Assembly (NCBI RefSeq): GCF_034670005.1
Contig: NZ_JAXMOH010000002.1
Coordinates: 496,001 to 560,000, forward strand
Source of the DNA: Thalassobius sp034670005
GTDB lineage: Bacteria; Pseudomonadota; Alphaproteobacteria; Rhodobacterales; Rhodobacteraceae
Direction: 5' to 3'
DNA length: 64,000 nt
Below are positions 35,201 to 43,271 of the stretch, piece after piece. A program made the translations under genes and the position numbers. Below the pieces are notes generated by a model that worked only from the letters and a program-made list of their open reading frames with translations, did no database searches and had not been told where the DNA came from. Each line of letters opens with the position of its first letter. Positions within the stretch are counted from its first letter, which is position 1.

Positions 35201-35542
35201 CTAAACCCTTCCTACCGGCTGAACCTTTGTAGGGCGTGTGAAAGTGAACGTTTCGGGGTACTGAAGGTAGCAATCATCCTTGCGGCTAAGTTTGTGGAAA
35301 GTGTGCCATTCCGGTCGCGCCTCAAACTCGACCACATCACGACCGATGACCCCAACCCACGCGTTGCCTTTGCTTACTTCAAGATAGTCCGCGAGGATTG
35401 ACCCTCGGTCGTCTCGAACATCCTCAAGAATAATCATTTTGATGCTTCCGTACCCGTTGTATTGCTCATCGAACCCAACCACATGCGCAGTCATACGGAT
35501 ACGCGGCTCCTTGCGGGCTGTCGTGAATTTTTCCTTAAGCAT
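35201..35542 (-). CDS. hypothetical small protein upstream of primase-helicase
   Basis: A 113-residue protein of unknown function: a positively charged start (MLKEKFTTARKEPRIRMTAHVVGF), then a beta-rich middle (GSIKMIILEDVRDDRGSILADYLEV; WVGVIGRDVVEFEARPEW). The layout suggests an OB-like small domain, perhaps a single-strand DNA-binding partner of the primase, but I cannot assign it. It overlaps the 58-codon gene upstream by eight bases, so the two are translationally coupled. Confidence 0.65.
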   Translation of the reverse strand: MLKEKFTTARKEPRIRMTAHVVGFDEQYNGYGSIKMIILEDVRDDRGSILADYLEVSKGNAWVGVIGRDVVEFEARPEWHTFHKLSRKDDCYLQYPETFTFTRPTKVQPVGRV

Positions 35543-35711
35543 GGAGCACCACCACGTTACCAGTGGGGATCATCTCCGCCTGCACTCTCAGCACCTCCAA
35601 AAGTTCCTGCGTAGCCTCGATGGCTTCCGCGTTCCTCCGTGCTGACAGGACACAATCTGCAATTGTTTCGCTCAACGCCATGGCCATGGTGACGGTCTGG
35701 TCAATACTCAT
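35535..35711 (-). CDS. hypothetical 58-residue protein
   Basis: A very short gene with a strong GAGGAGAT ribosome binding site. It encodes MSIDQTVTMAMALSETIADC... followed by an amphipathic helix (NAEAIEATQELLEVLRVQAEM) and ending NVVVLHA. It overlaps the start of the 113-residue gene. Likely real because of the ribosome binding site and the coupling; function is unknown. Confidence 0.6.
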   Translation of the reverse strand: MSIDQTVTMAMALSETIADCVLSARRNAEAIEATQELLEVLRVQAEMIPTGNVVVLHA

Positions 35712-36066
35712 CTACTATCTCCTCTGTTTAGCTGTGCCGCCAACATAGCCGCATCAAGATAATCGCGTAACCCTTTGATTTTGAATGTCCGAAAAGGTTG
35801 GAAGGCCGATGTGACGTAGAATTGCACGATGTGATCCTAAATCACAAAATGCCCGATTGGCGTGTCCAATCTCCCATAGAGTCACAATATTTCTACCTAA
35901 AGCAGAATCTTAACTGCGGCGGAATGTCGCATATGAAACCACCCAGCCGCAGCTTTTTCGGACATTGGGCGGGGCGGCGGAGAAAGGACAAAACCCGCCG
36001 CCCCGCGCTTGCGGGCACCACCCCGCCATCCGCCGCGTCGCTGGACATAAGCGCGGCGGCATTCTG
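35712..36066. other. intergenic region inside the element
   Basis: About 355 bases. A GC-rich palindromic stretch near 35990-36030, read on the minus strand, ends in GGGTTTTGTCC and may terminate the small-gene operon upstream. The word AATGTCCGAAAA at about 35785 recurs inverted near 35955. No gene is supported. Confidence 0.45.
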
Positions 36067-36276
36067 TTACGCTGGTCGCACCCAGACGCCGGGGCGCGGA
36101 TTTAGGAACCCCGCCTCCCGGAGGGCTGGACGGATCGCAATGCCCATCCCGGTAATTTGCCGGACGTCGGTTTCGCGCATGGTCAATTCCTCGCCGGGGT
36201 GGTTCTCCGCGAAGATGTTCAGAGCATCGACCAGAGTCCAATGGGGCGCGAAAAGTTCGGCATTGCGCGGCATCAT
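36067..36276 (-). CDS. hypothetical 69-residue protein
   Basis: A small protein (PHWTLVDALNIFAENHPGEELTMRETDVRQITGMGIAIRPALREAGFLNPRPGVWVRP) that reads like a winged-helix fold with a C-terminal beta wing. It may be a DNA-binding protein. It starts behind GGGGAGG and overlaps the end of the next upstream gene by four bases. Part of a compact minus-strand gene train. Confidence 0.6.
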   Translation of the reverse strand: MMPRNAELFAPHWTLVDALNIFAENHPGEELTMRETDVRQITGMGIAIRPALREAGFLNPRPGVWVRPA

Positions 36277-36560
36277 TGTACTGCCTCCCCGTCGATGATG
36301 CGGAAGGCGCTAAGCTGACCGTCATGTTGCAGCTCGACGGCCTCAGACCGGGACCACCGGTCACCGATCCCCGCCACATCGAGACCAAGCTCCCGCGCCA
36401 GCCGACGCGCCTCGAATATTAGGCGGGACTCTTCTTCGTCCAGTTCATGGGGCGACTTTGCGCCCCGCCGCTTTTCCGCGCGGCTCCACTTCTGTTGCCG
36501 CGCCGCCTTCCGGGCCTTTGTGTTGCGATCTTCGCGGATCAGTTCATGCCAACCTCTCAT
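36273..36560 (-). CDS. hypothetical basic 95-residue protein
   Basis: A strongly basic N-terminal half (REDRNTKARKAARQQKWSRAEKRRGAKSP) is followed by a helical acidic part (EEESRLIFEARRLARELGLDVAG). Function is unknown; the charge suggests nucleic acid binding. It overlaps both neighbours by four bases, so it is coupled in the operon. Confidence 0.6.
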   Translation of the reverse strand: MRGWHELIREDRNTKARKAARQQKWSRAEKRRGAKSPHELDEEESRLIFEARRLARELGLDVAGIGDRWSRSEAVELQHDGQLSAFRIIDGEAVQ

Positions 36561-37069
36561 TTCGTGATCCCCCGCGCGGCGTTCATGCGGGCAGTCGCGT
36601 CCTCTATGGTCTGGGCGACTGAGTGGTCCGCCACTTTGTTGGCGGAGTCCGGGCGGCGCTGGCCTCGGTCGGCCTCCGGCAACAGGCCAATGCCATGCTG
36701 GCGGGCCAGCTTCATGCGCAAATGCGGGTTCCGGACCTGCATCAATGTATCGGCGGTTAGCTCGGTCGCCTCGGGGGCCGCCCCACCCATTTTGGCCTGT
36801 TCAAGGCCTTCCGTGTCGGCGAGGTGCTGGCGGACGGCCTCGCTATTGGCCTTGAGGTTGTATAGAGCATTGCTGATATCAGCGCCATCGAGTCCGCCAT
36901 CGCTGTACACCGCCTCACGGACCTGTACCAAAACGGCGATATCGTCCAGCGGGACGTCCATGCCGAACGCTTCCCGCGCGTGGCGGCTGATTTCGTTGGC
37001 GGTTGTCATGAGGCGCGCGGCTTCCTTGGCGCTCAGGTTCTCGATTAGTTTTTCAAGCTTCTCAGACAT
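36557..37069 (-). CDS. hypothetical 170-residue helical protein
   Basis: The N-terminus is a predicted coiled coil (MSEKLEKLIENLSAKEAARLM) and the middle carries acidic helices (DVPLDDIAVLVQVREAVYSDGG). The end is polar (ADRGQRRPDSANKVADHS). It is preceded by GGGGGAGGAA. I recognise no family. It overlaps the 57-residue gene upstream by eight bases. Confidence 0.6.
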   Translation of the reverse strand: MSEKLEKLIENLSAKEAARLMTTANEISRHAREAFGMDVPLDDIAVLVQVREAVYSDGGLDGADISNALYNLKANSEAVRQHLADTEGLEQAKMGGAAPEATELTADTLMQVRNPHLRMKLARQHGIGLLPEADRGQRRPDSANKVADHSVAQTIEDATARMNAARGITK

Positions 37070-37235
37070 TGGATTCCTCCCCCTTGATTGCGGCGAGAAG
37101 CTCGCCGTAGAATGCGTGTAGTTCTTGATTGACGGCGGTCAGGACAGTTATCGCCTCTGAGGCCTCGTGCAGCGCCTCGGTGAGGAAGGCGATTTTCTCG
37201 CCGTCGCTCAGTACCTCGAATGGTAGGTCAAGCAT
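37062..37235 (-). CDS. hypothetical 57-residue protein
   Basis: A short acidic helical protein (MLDLPFEVLSDGEKIAFLTE, then LHEASEAITVLTAVNQELHA). Its start SDGEKIAFL resembles TDAEKIKFL in the next gene upstream, so the two may be ancient duplicates. It overlaps both neighbours by eight bases. Confidence 0.55.
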   Translation of the reverse strand: MLDLPFEVLSDGEKIAFLTEALHEASEAITVLTAVNQELHAFYGELLAAIKGEESNV

Positions 37236-37410
37236 CGGTCGCCCCCTTTAGCTCGGAAATTTCAGCCCGCAGGCGCTCGTTCTCGTCCATCAGCCGCTCT
37301 TTTTCGCCGATGACGCGCCGGAAATGGTGCTCTGCGTCCCTGACTGTTCGGCCAAGAAATTTGATCTTCTCCGCGTCGGTCATCGTTTCCCAGATGTGTT
37401 CTGTGATCAT
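37228..37410 (-). CDS. hypothetical 60-residue coiled-coil protein
   Basis: A short protein, MITEHIWETMTDAEKIKFLG, followed by a charged coiled coil (GEKERLMDENERLRAEISELK). The ATG follows the stop of the upstream gene by one base. It shares the DAEKI-FL motif with the 57-residue protein. Function is unknown; perhaps a dimerising regulator. Confidence 0.55.
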   Translation of the reverse strand: MITEHIWETMTDAEKIKFLGRTVRDAEHHFRRVIGEKERLMDENERLRAEISELKGATDA

Positions 37411-37411
37411 G

Positions 37412-37651
37412 TCAGCCCCCGTTCCGGGCTGCGGCCACGGCCTCGAATGCCAGCCGCTCGGCATGGGATAGCCCGCCCGCCTTGGTCTCGGTCATCGCTG
37501 CGGCGATCTGGTCCACGGTGTAGCGCCCTGCGACGTCCGGGACGGTGTCCAACGCGATTGCCAGTTCCTCGCCTATATGCATCCCGGAAATCGCGCCGCC
37601 CCGAAGGACGGCGAAGATTCCGATGGCGTCATTGATCGTCAGGCCGTTCAT
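37412..37651 (-). CDS. hypothetical 79-residue protein
   Basis: A small helical protein (MNGLTINDAIGIFAVLRGGA, TVDQIAAAMTETKAGGLSHAERLAFEAV) of unknown function. It overlaps the stop of the upstream gene by four bases and is in the coupled gene train. Confidence 0.55.
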   Translation of the reverse strand: MNGLTINDAIGIFAVLRGGAISGMHIGEELAIALDTVPDVAGRYTVDQIAAAMTETKAGGLSHAERLAFEAVAAARNGG

Positions 37652-37908
37652 TGCGGCACCGCCTTTCCTGCGGCCACCGCCGAGTCGATTGCGGCCAGCT
37701 TGGTAATCTCCTGCGCGGTAGTAGCGTCACTATGCGCACGAAGAGTGACCACAACGTCGCGCAGCATGTACTCGCCGCAGGTGTGCGGAAGGTCAGCGAA
37801 CCACAGGTTCAGGTTATTTTTCATGGTAGCCTGTGCGGCCTCATCAAGCCCCCGCGTTGCGGTGAACAGGCCCAGAACGTGGGCCTTGGTTACAGTAAAC
37901 AGTTTCAT
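37648..37908 (-). CDS. hypothetical 86-residue protein
   Basis: MKLFTVTKAHVLGLFTATRG opens a small protein with a helical middle (KNNLNLWFADLPHTCGEYML) and no recognised motif. The ATG has a strong AAGGAAAAAGCTC ribosome binding site; upstream extension of the frame has none. It is coupled to the 79-residue gene by a four-base overlap. Confidence 0.55.
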   Translation of the reverse strand: MKLFTVTKAHVLGLFTATRGLDEAAQATMKNNLNLWFADLPHTCGEYMLRDVVVTLRAHSDATTAQEITKLAAIDSAVAAGKAVPQ

Positions 37909-37934
37909 GAGCTTTTTCCTTTTCTGCTCGATAG

Positions 37935-38489
37935 TTAACCCGCGAGGGCGGTTAGTTCGGTGGGTGTCGCGGTCGCGACGATGTGCAGGGCGATGTAGTC
38001 GCCCCACGCTTGCTGCGTATGGTCGGGGAAGCCGGGGCGGCGCTCGCCGGTTAGGACGTAGGCCAGAACCTCGGGGCGGAGAATGAGCCGCCCGAGTGCT
38101 GCCCCCAGATTGAACAGGTGGGCCTTCCCCCAGAACGCTTGCCCTGCGGCCTTTGCCGCCATGTCCGAGACGCGGGCAAAGCGCGCCCGCTCTTCCGCTG
38201 TAAGCACTCTGTGCAGCGCCTTGGCGCGGTGGTCTAAATCCTCGATGCGGTCGGAAGGATCACCCGCCGGGAAGGCCGCGACTAGGCGGGCCAGATCATC
38301 ACCGGACAGCCCCCGGCGGCGATTACGGCGCAGGGCCACCACCACATCGTCGGGCCGGAACAGGTGATAATATCGCCCGTTCATGCTCTTGACCCGGCGG
38401 CGCGGGACGTCCCGGAACCACCGGGTGATGGAATTTTCTTTTGCGCCCGTGGCATTCATCACGTGCGCGGACGTGATGCAGTATTCCAC
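37935..38489 (-). CDS. winged-helix DNA-binding protein, AlpA/excisionase-like
   Basis: A 184-residue protein. Its N-terminus ITSAHVMNATGAKENSITRWFRDVPRRRV, then GRYYHLFRPDDVVVALR, has the MerR/excisionase-like pattern in which a helix-turn-helix precedes a wing with a tyrosine-rich YYH. Satellites and integrative elements often use such a protein to control integrase or excision. I chose the GTG behind AAGGAG; an ATG ten codons later is possible. It is the first gene of the minus-strand train and its promoter region carries direct repeats. Confidence 0.65.
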   Translation of the reverse strand: MEYCITSAHVMNATGAKENSITRWFRDVPRRRVKSMNGRYYHLFRPDDVVVALRRNRRRGLSGDDLARLVAAFPAGDPSDRIEDLDHRAKALHRVLTAEERARFARVSDMAAKAAGQAFWGKAHLFNLGAALGRLILRPEVLAYVLTGERRPGFPDHTQQAWGDYIALHIVATATPTELTALAG

Positions 38490-38728
38490 GGCACCGACTC
38501 CTTGCGATCTGTTTTTGATGAGGTGCCAGAGGTTCAGGCGCGCGGCCCTACTGCCATTCCCGGCTATATGTGAAACGCCCCACCCGAAGGCTTGCGTTTT
38601 TTCTTGACTTCTGCTGATTACTATGACGCAAAACCGAATCAGAGTCAAGACCAGTCACCAAAACGGGTCACCGGATGGTGATTGACCACACACCACGCTG
38701 ACGCGGGGGACGCAGCTATATCCTGTCT

Positions 38729-38797
38729 CGGCGGGTTGGCGTCTCGGTGGGTCACTGCCTCGCCGCCCCGGCGGGTTGGCGTCTCGGTGGGTCACTG
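38729..38797. repeat. two 29-bp direct repeats, 40-bp period
   Basis: Exact copies beginning CGGCGGGTTGGCGTCTCGGT at 38729 and 38769, separated by 11 bases. A degenerate GC-rich continuation (GGTGGGCCGGTGGGCCGG) follows to about 38830. Confidence 0.75.
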
Positions 38798-38855
38798 TCC
38801 CGGCGATGTGGTGGGCCGGTGGGCCGGTGGAGGAAGATTCAGCGAATCGGCGAGG

Positions 38856-38869
38856 TCCGCGTCAGCGGA
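38856..38869. repeat. tetraloop hairpin TCCGC-GTCA-GCGGA
   Basis: A perfect 5-bp stem with loop GTCA, member of the hairpin family in this element. Confidence 0.5.
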
Positions 38870-38931
38870 AACAGCCCGAGTATTACGGGGAGGGTGACGC
38901 GCTAAACGGGCAAAAGCTTGCTTGAAAGCCG

Positions 38932-38994
38932 TGTAGGGTGCTACCCTACCGTTACCCTACACTACCCTACAAAATCGGGGTCAATTACCCTACA
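38932..38994. promoter_or_regulatory. integrase arm-type sites, right arm
   Basis: The octamer ACCCTACA occurs inverted at 38932-38939, with one mismatch at 38943-38950, and exactly at 38954-38961, 38964-38971 and 38987-38994. The same octamer occurs twice near the left end. This is the arrangement expected for arm sites bound by a tyrosine integrase's N-terminal domain. Confidence 0.7.
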
Positions 38995-39044
38995 CTTGAC
39001 CCGCTAGGACCCGAAATTATCGTTTAAAATCAATGTGGAAAGGA

Positions 39045-39120
<76 letters not shown>

Positions 39121-39166
39121 GTGCGCGCTGTCATAGCGAAAGTCTAGAAAGGGTGCAAGAGGTCAG

Positions 39167-39946
39167 ATGACGAAAGCCCCCCTGATCGTTTTTACCGATC
39201 TCGACGGTACGCTGCTGGACCATGACAGTTACAGCTATGCCGCCGCCGCCCCGGCTTTGCTCCGGTTGCGGGAAATGGGGGCGCCGGTGATTCTGGCAAG
39301 CTCGAAAACAGCGGCAGAAATTGCGCAGCTCAGGGATGAGCTCGGCCTCGCGGCCTATCCTGCCATCGTGGAAAACGGGGCCGGCATTCTATCGGCATTT
39401 GCAAAAACCGCGACCGGCGCGGACGAATATGCCCGTATCCGCACTGCACTAGATCAAGTCGCGCCGGATTTGCGGCGTCACTTCACCGGATTTGGCGATA
39501 TGACTGCACATGATGTAGCCAAGTCCACCGGGCTGTCGCTGGCGCAGGCGCAGCTGGCCCGACAGCGGTGTTTTTCCGAACCCGGCGAATGGGCGGGAAC
39601 CGAGGAAGAACGCGGCGTTTTTGAACAGGCGCTGGCCGAGCTGGGCGTCGCGGCGCGCTATGGCGGGCGATACCTGACGCTAAGTCTGGGCAGGACCAAG
39701 GCCGACCGGATGGATGAAATCGCCAGTATCTATGGCAACCCGCCACGGATCGCTCTGGGGGATGCCCCGAACGATTTGGAAATGCTGCTGGCAGCGGATT
39801 ACCCGGTCTTGATCAGCAATCCCCATTCCAAGCCCTTGCCCCAACTGCCCAAGAAACAGGCAAATCGCATCCTTAGAAGCACAAAAACCGGGCCTTCTGG
39901 TTGGAACCAAATGGTGCTCTCTCTAATCTCGGACCAACGAACATAA
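39167..39946 (+). CDS. HAD phosphatase, mannosyl/glucosyl-3-phosphoglycerate phosphatase type
   Basis: A 259-residue HAD-superfamily (class IIB) phosphatase. Motif I FTDLDGTLLDHDSYSY (residues 9-24), motif II LASSKTAAEI (Ser 46) and motif IV LGDAPNDLEML (about 200) are intact. The first motif with DxDSY is typical of mannosyl-3-phosphoglycerate phosphatases. With the GpgS-like gene 19 bases downstream it should dephosphorylate glucosyl-3-phosphoglycerate to glucosylglycerate. It has an AAGAGGT ribosome binding site. Confidence 0.88.
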   Translation: MTKAPLIVFTDLDGTLLDHDSYSYAAAAPALLRLREMGAPVILASSKTAAEIAQLRDELGLAAYPAIVENGAGILSAFAKTATGADEYARIRTALDQVAPDLRRHFTGFGDMTAHDVAKSTGLSLAQAQLARQRCFSEPGEWAGTEEERGVFEQALAELGVAARYGGRYLTLSLGRTKADRMDEIASIYGNPPRIALGDAPNDLEMLLAADYPVLISNPHSKPLPQLPKKQANRILRSTKTGPSGWNQMVLSLISDQRT

Positions 39947-39965
39947 CAAACGGAGCCTGAAGCGC

Positions 39966-41183
39966 GTGGCTGATTTTCACCAGAACGGTAATATCGCAAC
40001 CCTGCATAATCTGCGTACCAGTGGCCCGGATGTTCTGACCAGAGAGCTAACGACATTCAGCGAAACCCGGAAGATTTCACTGATGCTGCCGTCCCTGTTT
40101 TCCGAGCTGGAAGGTGATGCACTACCCAATATCATCGATGAGTTGTCACAGGTTCCCTACCTGCACCGCATCATCATCGGCTTGGATCAGGCGGATGAAG
40201 AACAATATCGCTATGCCAAGCAATTCTTTTCCCGGCTACCGCAGCAGCACATCGTGATCTGGAACGAAAGCCCGCGCATGCAGGCGATCGACAATCGTCT
40301 GGAACGGTTGGGGCTGGGGCCCTGCGAACCGGGTAAGGGCAAAAATGTCTGGTCCTGCCTTGGGTATATGATGGCCTGTCAGGACAGCGCGGTGGTGGCG
40401 ATCCATGACTGTGACATCCTGACATATGACAAGGAAATGCTGGCTCGGCTGGTTTATCCGGTGGCAAATCCCAATTTCTCCTATCAAATGTCCAAGGGTT
40501 TCTATCCCCGGATCGGTGGCGGAAAAATCAATGGGCGGGTCAGCCGGATGCTGGTCGCACCGATCCTGATCGCATTAAAACGGGTGATCGGTGACCGCGA
40601 TTATCTCGATTTTTTGCGCTCATTCCGCTATCCGCTGTCGGGTGAATTCGCCATGCGAACCAATATCCTGCCCAATCTGCGGATGCCGTCGGATTGGGGA
40701 TTGGAAATTGGCGTCCTGTCAGAAGCCTGGCGCAATTTTGCACCGAAATCGGTGTGCCAGGTGGAAATTTCCGACGCTTACGATCACAAGCATCAGATTC
40801 TCAGCCCAGAGGACAAGACCAAGGGGCTGAGCCGGATGTCGATCGACATCTGCAAATCGATTTTCCGCAAACTCGCGGCCGATGGCACCGTCTTTACCGA
40901 GGAAATTTTCCGTACTCTGAAAGCGACCTATTACCGGTCCGCGCTGGACCTGCTGGAATGCTATTCCGACGATGCGCAGATGAACGGGCTTACCGTTGAC
41001 CGCCATCAGGAAGAACGCGCGGTCGAACTGTTTGCAGAAAACATCGTCGAGGCCGGGCGCATCTTCCTCGATAACCCGCATGAAACGCCGTTTATTCCGA
41101 CCTGGAGCCGGGTTCATTCCGCCGATCAGGACCTGATGATGGACCGGCTGAAGGCCGCGCATCTGGATTTCAAGGAAATCTAG
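39966..41183 (+). CDS. glucosyl-3-phosphoglycerate synthase-like glycosyltransferase
   Basis: A 405-residue GT-A enzyme of the GpgS (GT81-like) type that would transfer glucose from an NDP-glucose to 3-phosphoglycerate. The metal motif is DCDI in VAIHDCDILTYDKEMLARLVYP (about residue 142). The following YQMSKGFYPRIGGGKINGRV and LRSFRYPLSGEFAM are hallmark segments of GpgS. It starts at a GTG with GGAG upstream. It forms an operon with the phosphatase before it. Mannosyl transfer cannot be fully excluded. Confidence 0.82.
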   Translation: MADFHQNGNIATLHNLRTSGPDVLTRELTTFSETRKISLMLPSLFSELEGDALPNIIDELSQVPYLHRIIIGLDQADEEQYRYAKQFFSRLPQQHIVIWNESPRMQAIDNRLERLGLGPCEPGKGKNVWSCLGYMMACQDSAVVAIHDCDILTYDKEMLARLVYPVANPNFSYQMSKGFYPRIGGGKINGRVSRMLVAPILIALKRVIGDRDYLDFLRSFRYPLSGEFAMRTNILPNLRMPSDWGLEIGVLSEAWRNFAPKSVCQVEISDAYDHKHQILSPEDKTKGLSRMSIDICKSIFRKLAADGTVFTEEIFRTLKATYYRSALDLLECYSDDAQMNGLTVDRHQEERAVELFAENIVEAGRIFLDNPHETPFIPTWSRVHSADQDLMMDRLKAAHLDFKEI

Positions 41184-41364
41184 AAGGAATATAGCGCAAA
41201 TATTTCTCTGGTCTGACAGGCATATTGCTTGATCTGAGAACAGTTTGTTTCCACTGCATTCCTTGTGCGAAAGGAACAAAACATGTTGCAATCGTTAACA
41301 AAATGCATGCACGAGACGTTCATATTACTTAATGTGTGAGTGTCCTAAGTATTAGGGGAATACG

Positions 41365-43260
41365 ATGTGGGGTTTGATCTTTCTGTTGACCGCGGTCAAC
41401 AGCTGGGCTGCGATGGAGCTGATTGACTGGCTCGGTTCTGACAACAGCAACGACGGCAGCAATGAAGAAGCCCCCGACGAAATCACCCTGAATGATGGCG
41501 TTTTAGCTGGCAGTTCCGGCGACGATTACCTGACACCGGGCAATGACGCGCTTGAAGGCCAAACCATCACCTCTGTGGATGGTGGCGCGGGCGATGATAT
41601 CATCAGCGGTACGTTGGGCGCCGAGACGATGGATGGCGGCGCAGGTGATGATGAAATGCATGTCATCCCCAGCGGCAGCTACACCGGCGGCGAGGGCAAC
41701 GATGTCTTCGACATCGAAAGCAACATGAATCATTGGTGGCTGGAAGATACCAGCACATTGTCCGAAGGCGTGATCACCGATTTCACCAAGGACGAAGATC
41801 AACTGGTGATGCACCTGCGCAGTGTCGGCGACGAACTGACCCTGTCGAGCCTGAATGTGGCCGACGATGGCGCGGACAGCCTGATCACCTTCAACTACAT
41901 GCCGACAGCAGACGCAACAGAGGCCGAAACCGCCATTATCCGCGTGACCGGGGCCGCGGGAATCACGATGAGCGATATTACTGTTGAACTGGACGAGTTT
42001 GAGACAACGGACGGAGAGACCGTCTATGAAACCGATTTTGTCGATGGCAGCAGTGACGACGACGACCTGTCCCCGATCTTTGGCAATGACGAAGCGATCA
42101 TCCGCGCCGGCGGCGGCAATGACGTAGTCACCGGGGCCGCACTCGGCACCAACGCCCTGCTGGGTGAAGGCGATGACAGCTATAGCAGCGATGGTGAAGG
42201 CAATGTCGTACACGGCGAAGCCGGCGATGACGAAATCATCTCGACCGCGACAACCCAATCAGAGGGCGCGATCGAAAGACTTTATGGCGGAATCGGTGAC
42301 GACACTATCTCTTCAGCGATGGAAGAGGCCCGCCTTTACGGCGGTTTTGGCGATGACGAAATTTCCGGCGCGGCCAGTTCGTCGATTTCCGGCGGTGAGG
42401 GCGACGACATACTGGCCGTCACCACCGAAGGCACCGGACCGGATGTCGGCGAAACCCAGATTCGCGGCGATCAGGGCAATGACACCATCACTGGCAGCGC
42501 GACCGACGATGAAATCCTGGATCATCAGGCCGGTACTGTTTCTGTAGAAGGTTTTGACAACGATATAGTGTCGGCCGGAGCGGGCGACGACGTTCTGATG
42601 CACCAATTCGGCGATGACAGCTATTCCGGCGGCGCGGGCGACGACCTTCTGTATAGTATTCAGGACGAAGCCGATGCGGCCCCCGATGCCGTTGTGTTCG
42701 ACGGCGAAGAAGGCGACGACACGCTGGTCGGCAGCATCGTCGGCGCCGGTGACAACCTGATCGGGGGGGCGGGAGATGACCTGTTGGTATCGGGTATGGT
42801 GCGCGGCGATGTCAGCAGCGAAACCGTTGGCGAGACCACAACCCTGACCATCGAGCGGGCCATCGGCGATGCCGGTGCCGATACCTTGGATGGTGGCGCA
42901 GGCGACGACATAATCCTGTTTGACCGTGCCGATTCCGTCGCCGGCGGCGATGGCGCAGACGATTTCAGGCTTGATCTGAACGACGATGCAGCAGCGGACG
43001 GGGATTTCGCCATCATCACCGACTACGACCGGGCCGAGGACGTGATCGCCCTGCATGTCGCGGATGCCGGGGCCGCGACGGTGACGATCGCCAATGGCGC
43101 ATCCGCCAGCACCGTTTCGGTCGATGGTCTGGTGGTGCTGCAACTGGACGGGGTTCTGGACCTGTCAGCGGACGATATCGTGGTTACCGATACGGCGGCA
43201 TTCGACAGCGGCAGCTATATCGTGACACATAATACCGGATCAGCGACCAGCACCATTTGA
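41365..43260 (+). CDS. RTX-type calcium-binding secreted protein
   Basis: A 631-residue acidic protein. The N-terminus is one hydrophobic segment (MWGLIFLLTAVNSWAAMELI), followed by repeated glycine-aspartate nonapeptides of the GGxGDDxxx type (DGGAGDDIISG, DGGAGDDEMHV, GGFGDDEISG, GGAGDDLLYS, DGGAGDDIILF). These fold into calcium beta-rolls. A C-terminal beta domain (SADDIVVTDTAAFD) likely holds the type I secretion signal. Function is unknown; possibly a surface layer or adhesin. It sits between the glucosylglycerate synthesis genes and the phosphorylase, on its own transcript (182 bases upstream non-coding). Confidence 0.85.
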   Translation: MWGLIFLLTAVNSWAAMELIDWLGSDNSNDGSNEEAPDEITLNDGVLAGSSGDDYLTPGNDALEGQTITSVDGGAGDDIISGTLGAETMDGGAGDDEMHVIPSGSYTGGEGNDVFDIESNMNHWWLEDTSTLSEGVITDFTKDEDQLVMHLRSVGDELTLSSLNVADDGADSLITFNYMPTADATEAETAIIRVTGAAGITMSDITVELDEFETTDGETVYETDFVDGSSDDDDLSPIFGNDEAIIRAGGGNDVVTGAALGTNALLGEGDDSYSSDGEGNVVHGEAGDDEIISTATTQSEGAIERLYGGIGDDTISSAMEEARLYGGFGDDEISGAASSSISGGEGDDILAVTTEGTGPDVGETQIRGDQGNDTITGSATDDEILDHQAGTVSVEGFDNDIVSAGAGDDVLMHQFGDDSYSGGAGDDLLYSIQDEADAAPDAVVFDGEEGDDTLVGSIVGAGDNLIGGAGDDLLVSGMVRGDVSSETVGETTTLTIERAIGDAGADTLDGGAGDDIILFDRADSVAGGDGADDFRLDLNDDAAADGDFAIITDYDRAEDVIALHVADAGAATVTIANGASASTVSVDGLVVLQLDGVLDLSADDIVVTDTAAFDSGSYIVTHNTGSATSTI

Positions 43261-43271
43261 TCGCTGGCTGC

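Larger units (their letters stand above)
38490..39043. other. non-coding right end of the element
   Basis: About 550 bases without a supported gene. In order it holds CGGGTCACC words like the iterons (38664-38672), two exact 29-bp direct repeats (38729-38757 and 38769-38797), a hairpin (38856-38869) and a cluster of integrase arm-type octamers (38932-38994). It probably contains the promoter of the winged-helix gene and the right attachment arm. Confidence 0.6.

Noticed and set aside
35798..36298. Plus-strand open frame of 166 codons in the element
   Set aside because: It runs antisense to two coupled minus-strand genes with good ribosome binding sites and has no recognisable domain.
38729..38797. 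Possible CRISPR array
   Set aside because: There are only two 29-bp repeats with an 11-bp spacer, and no cas genes. A direct repeat explains it.
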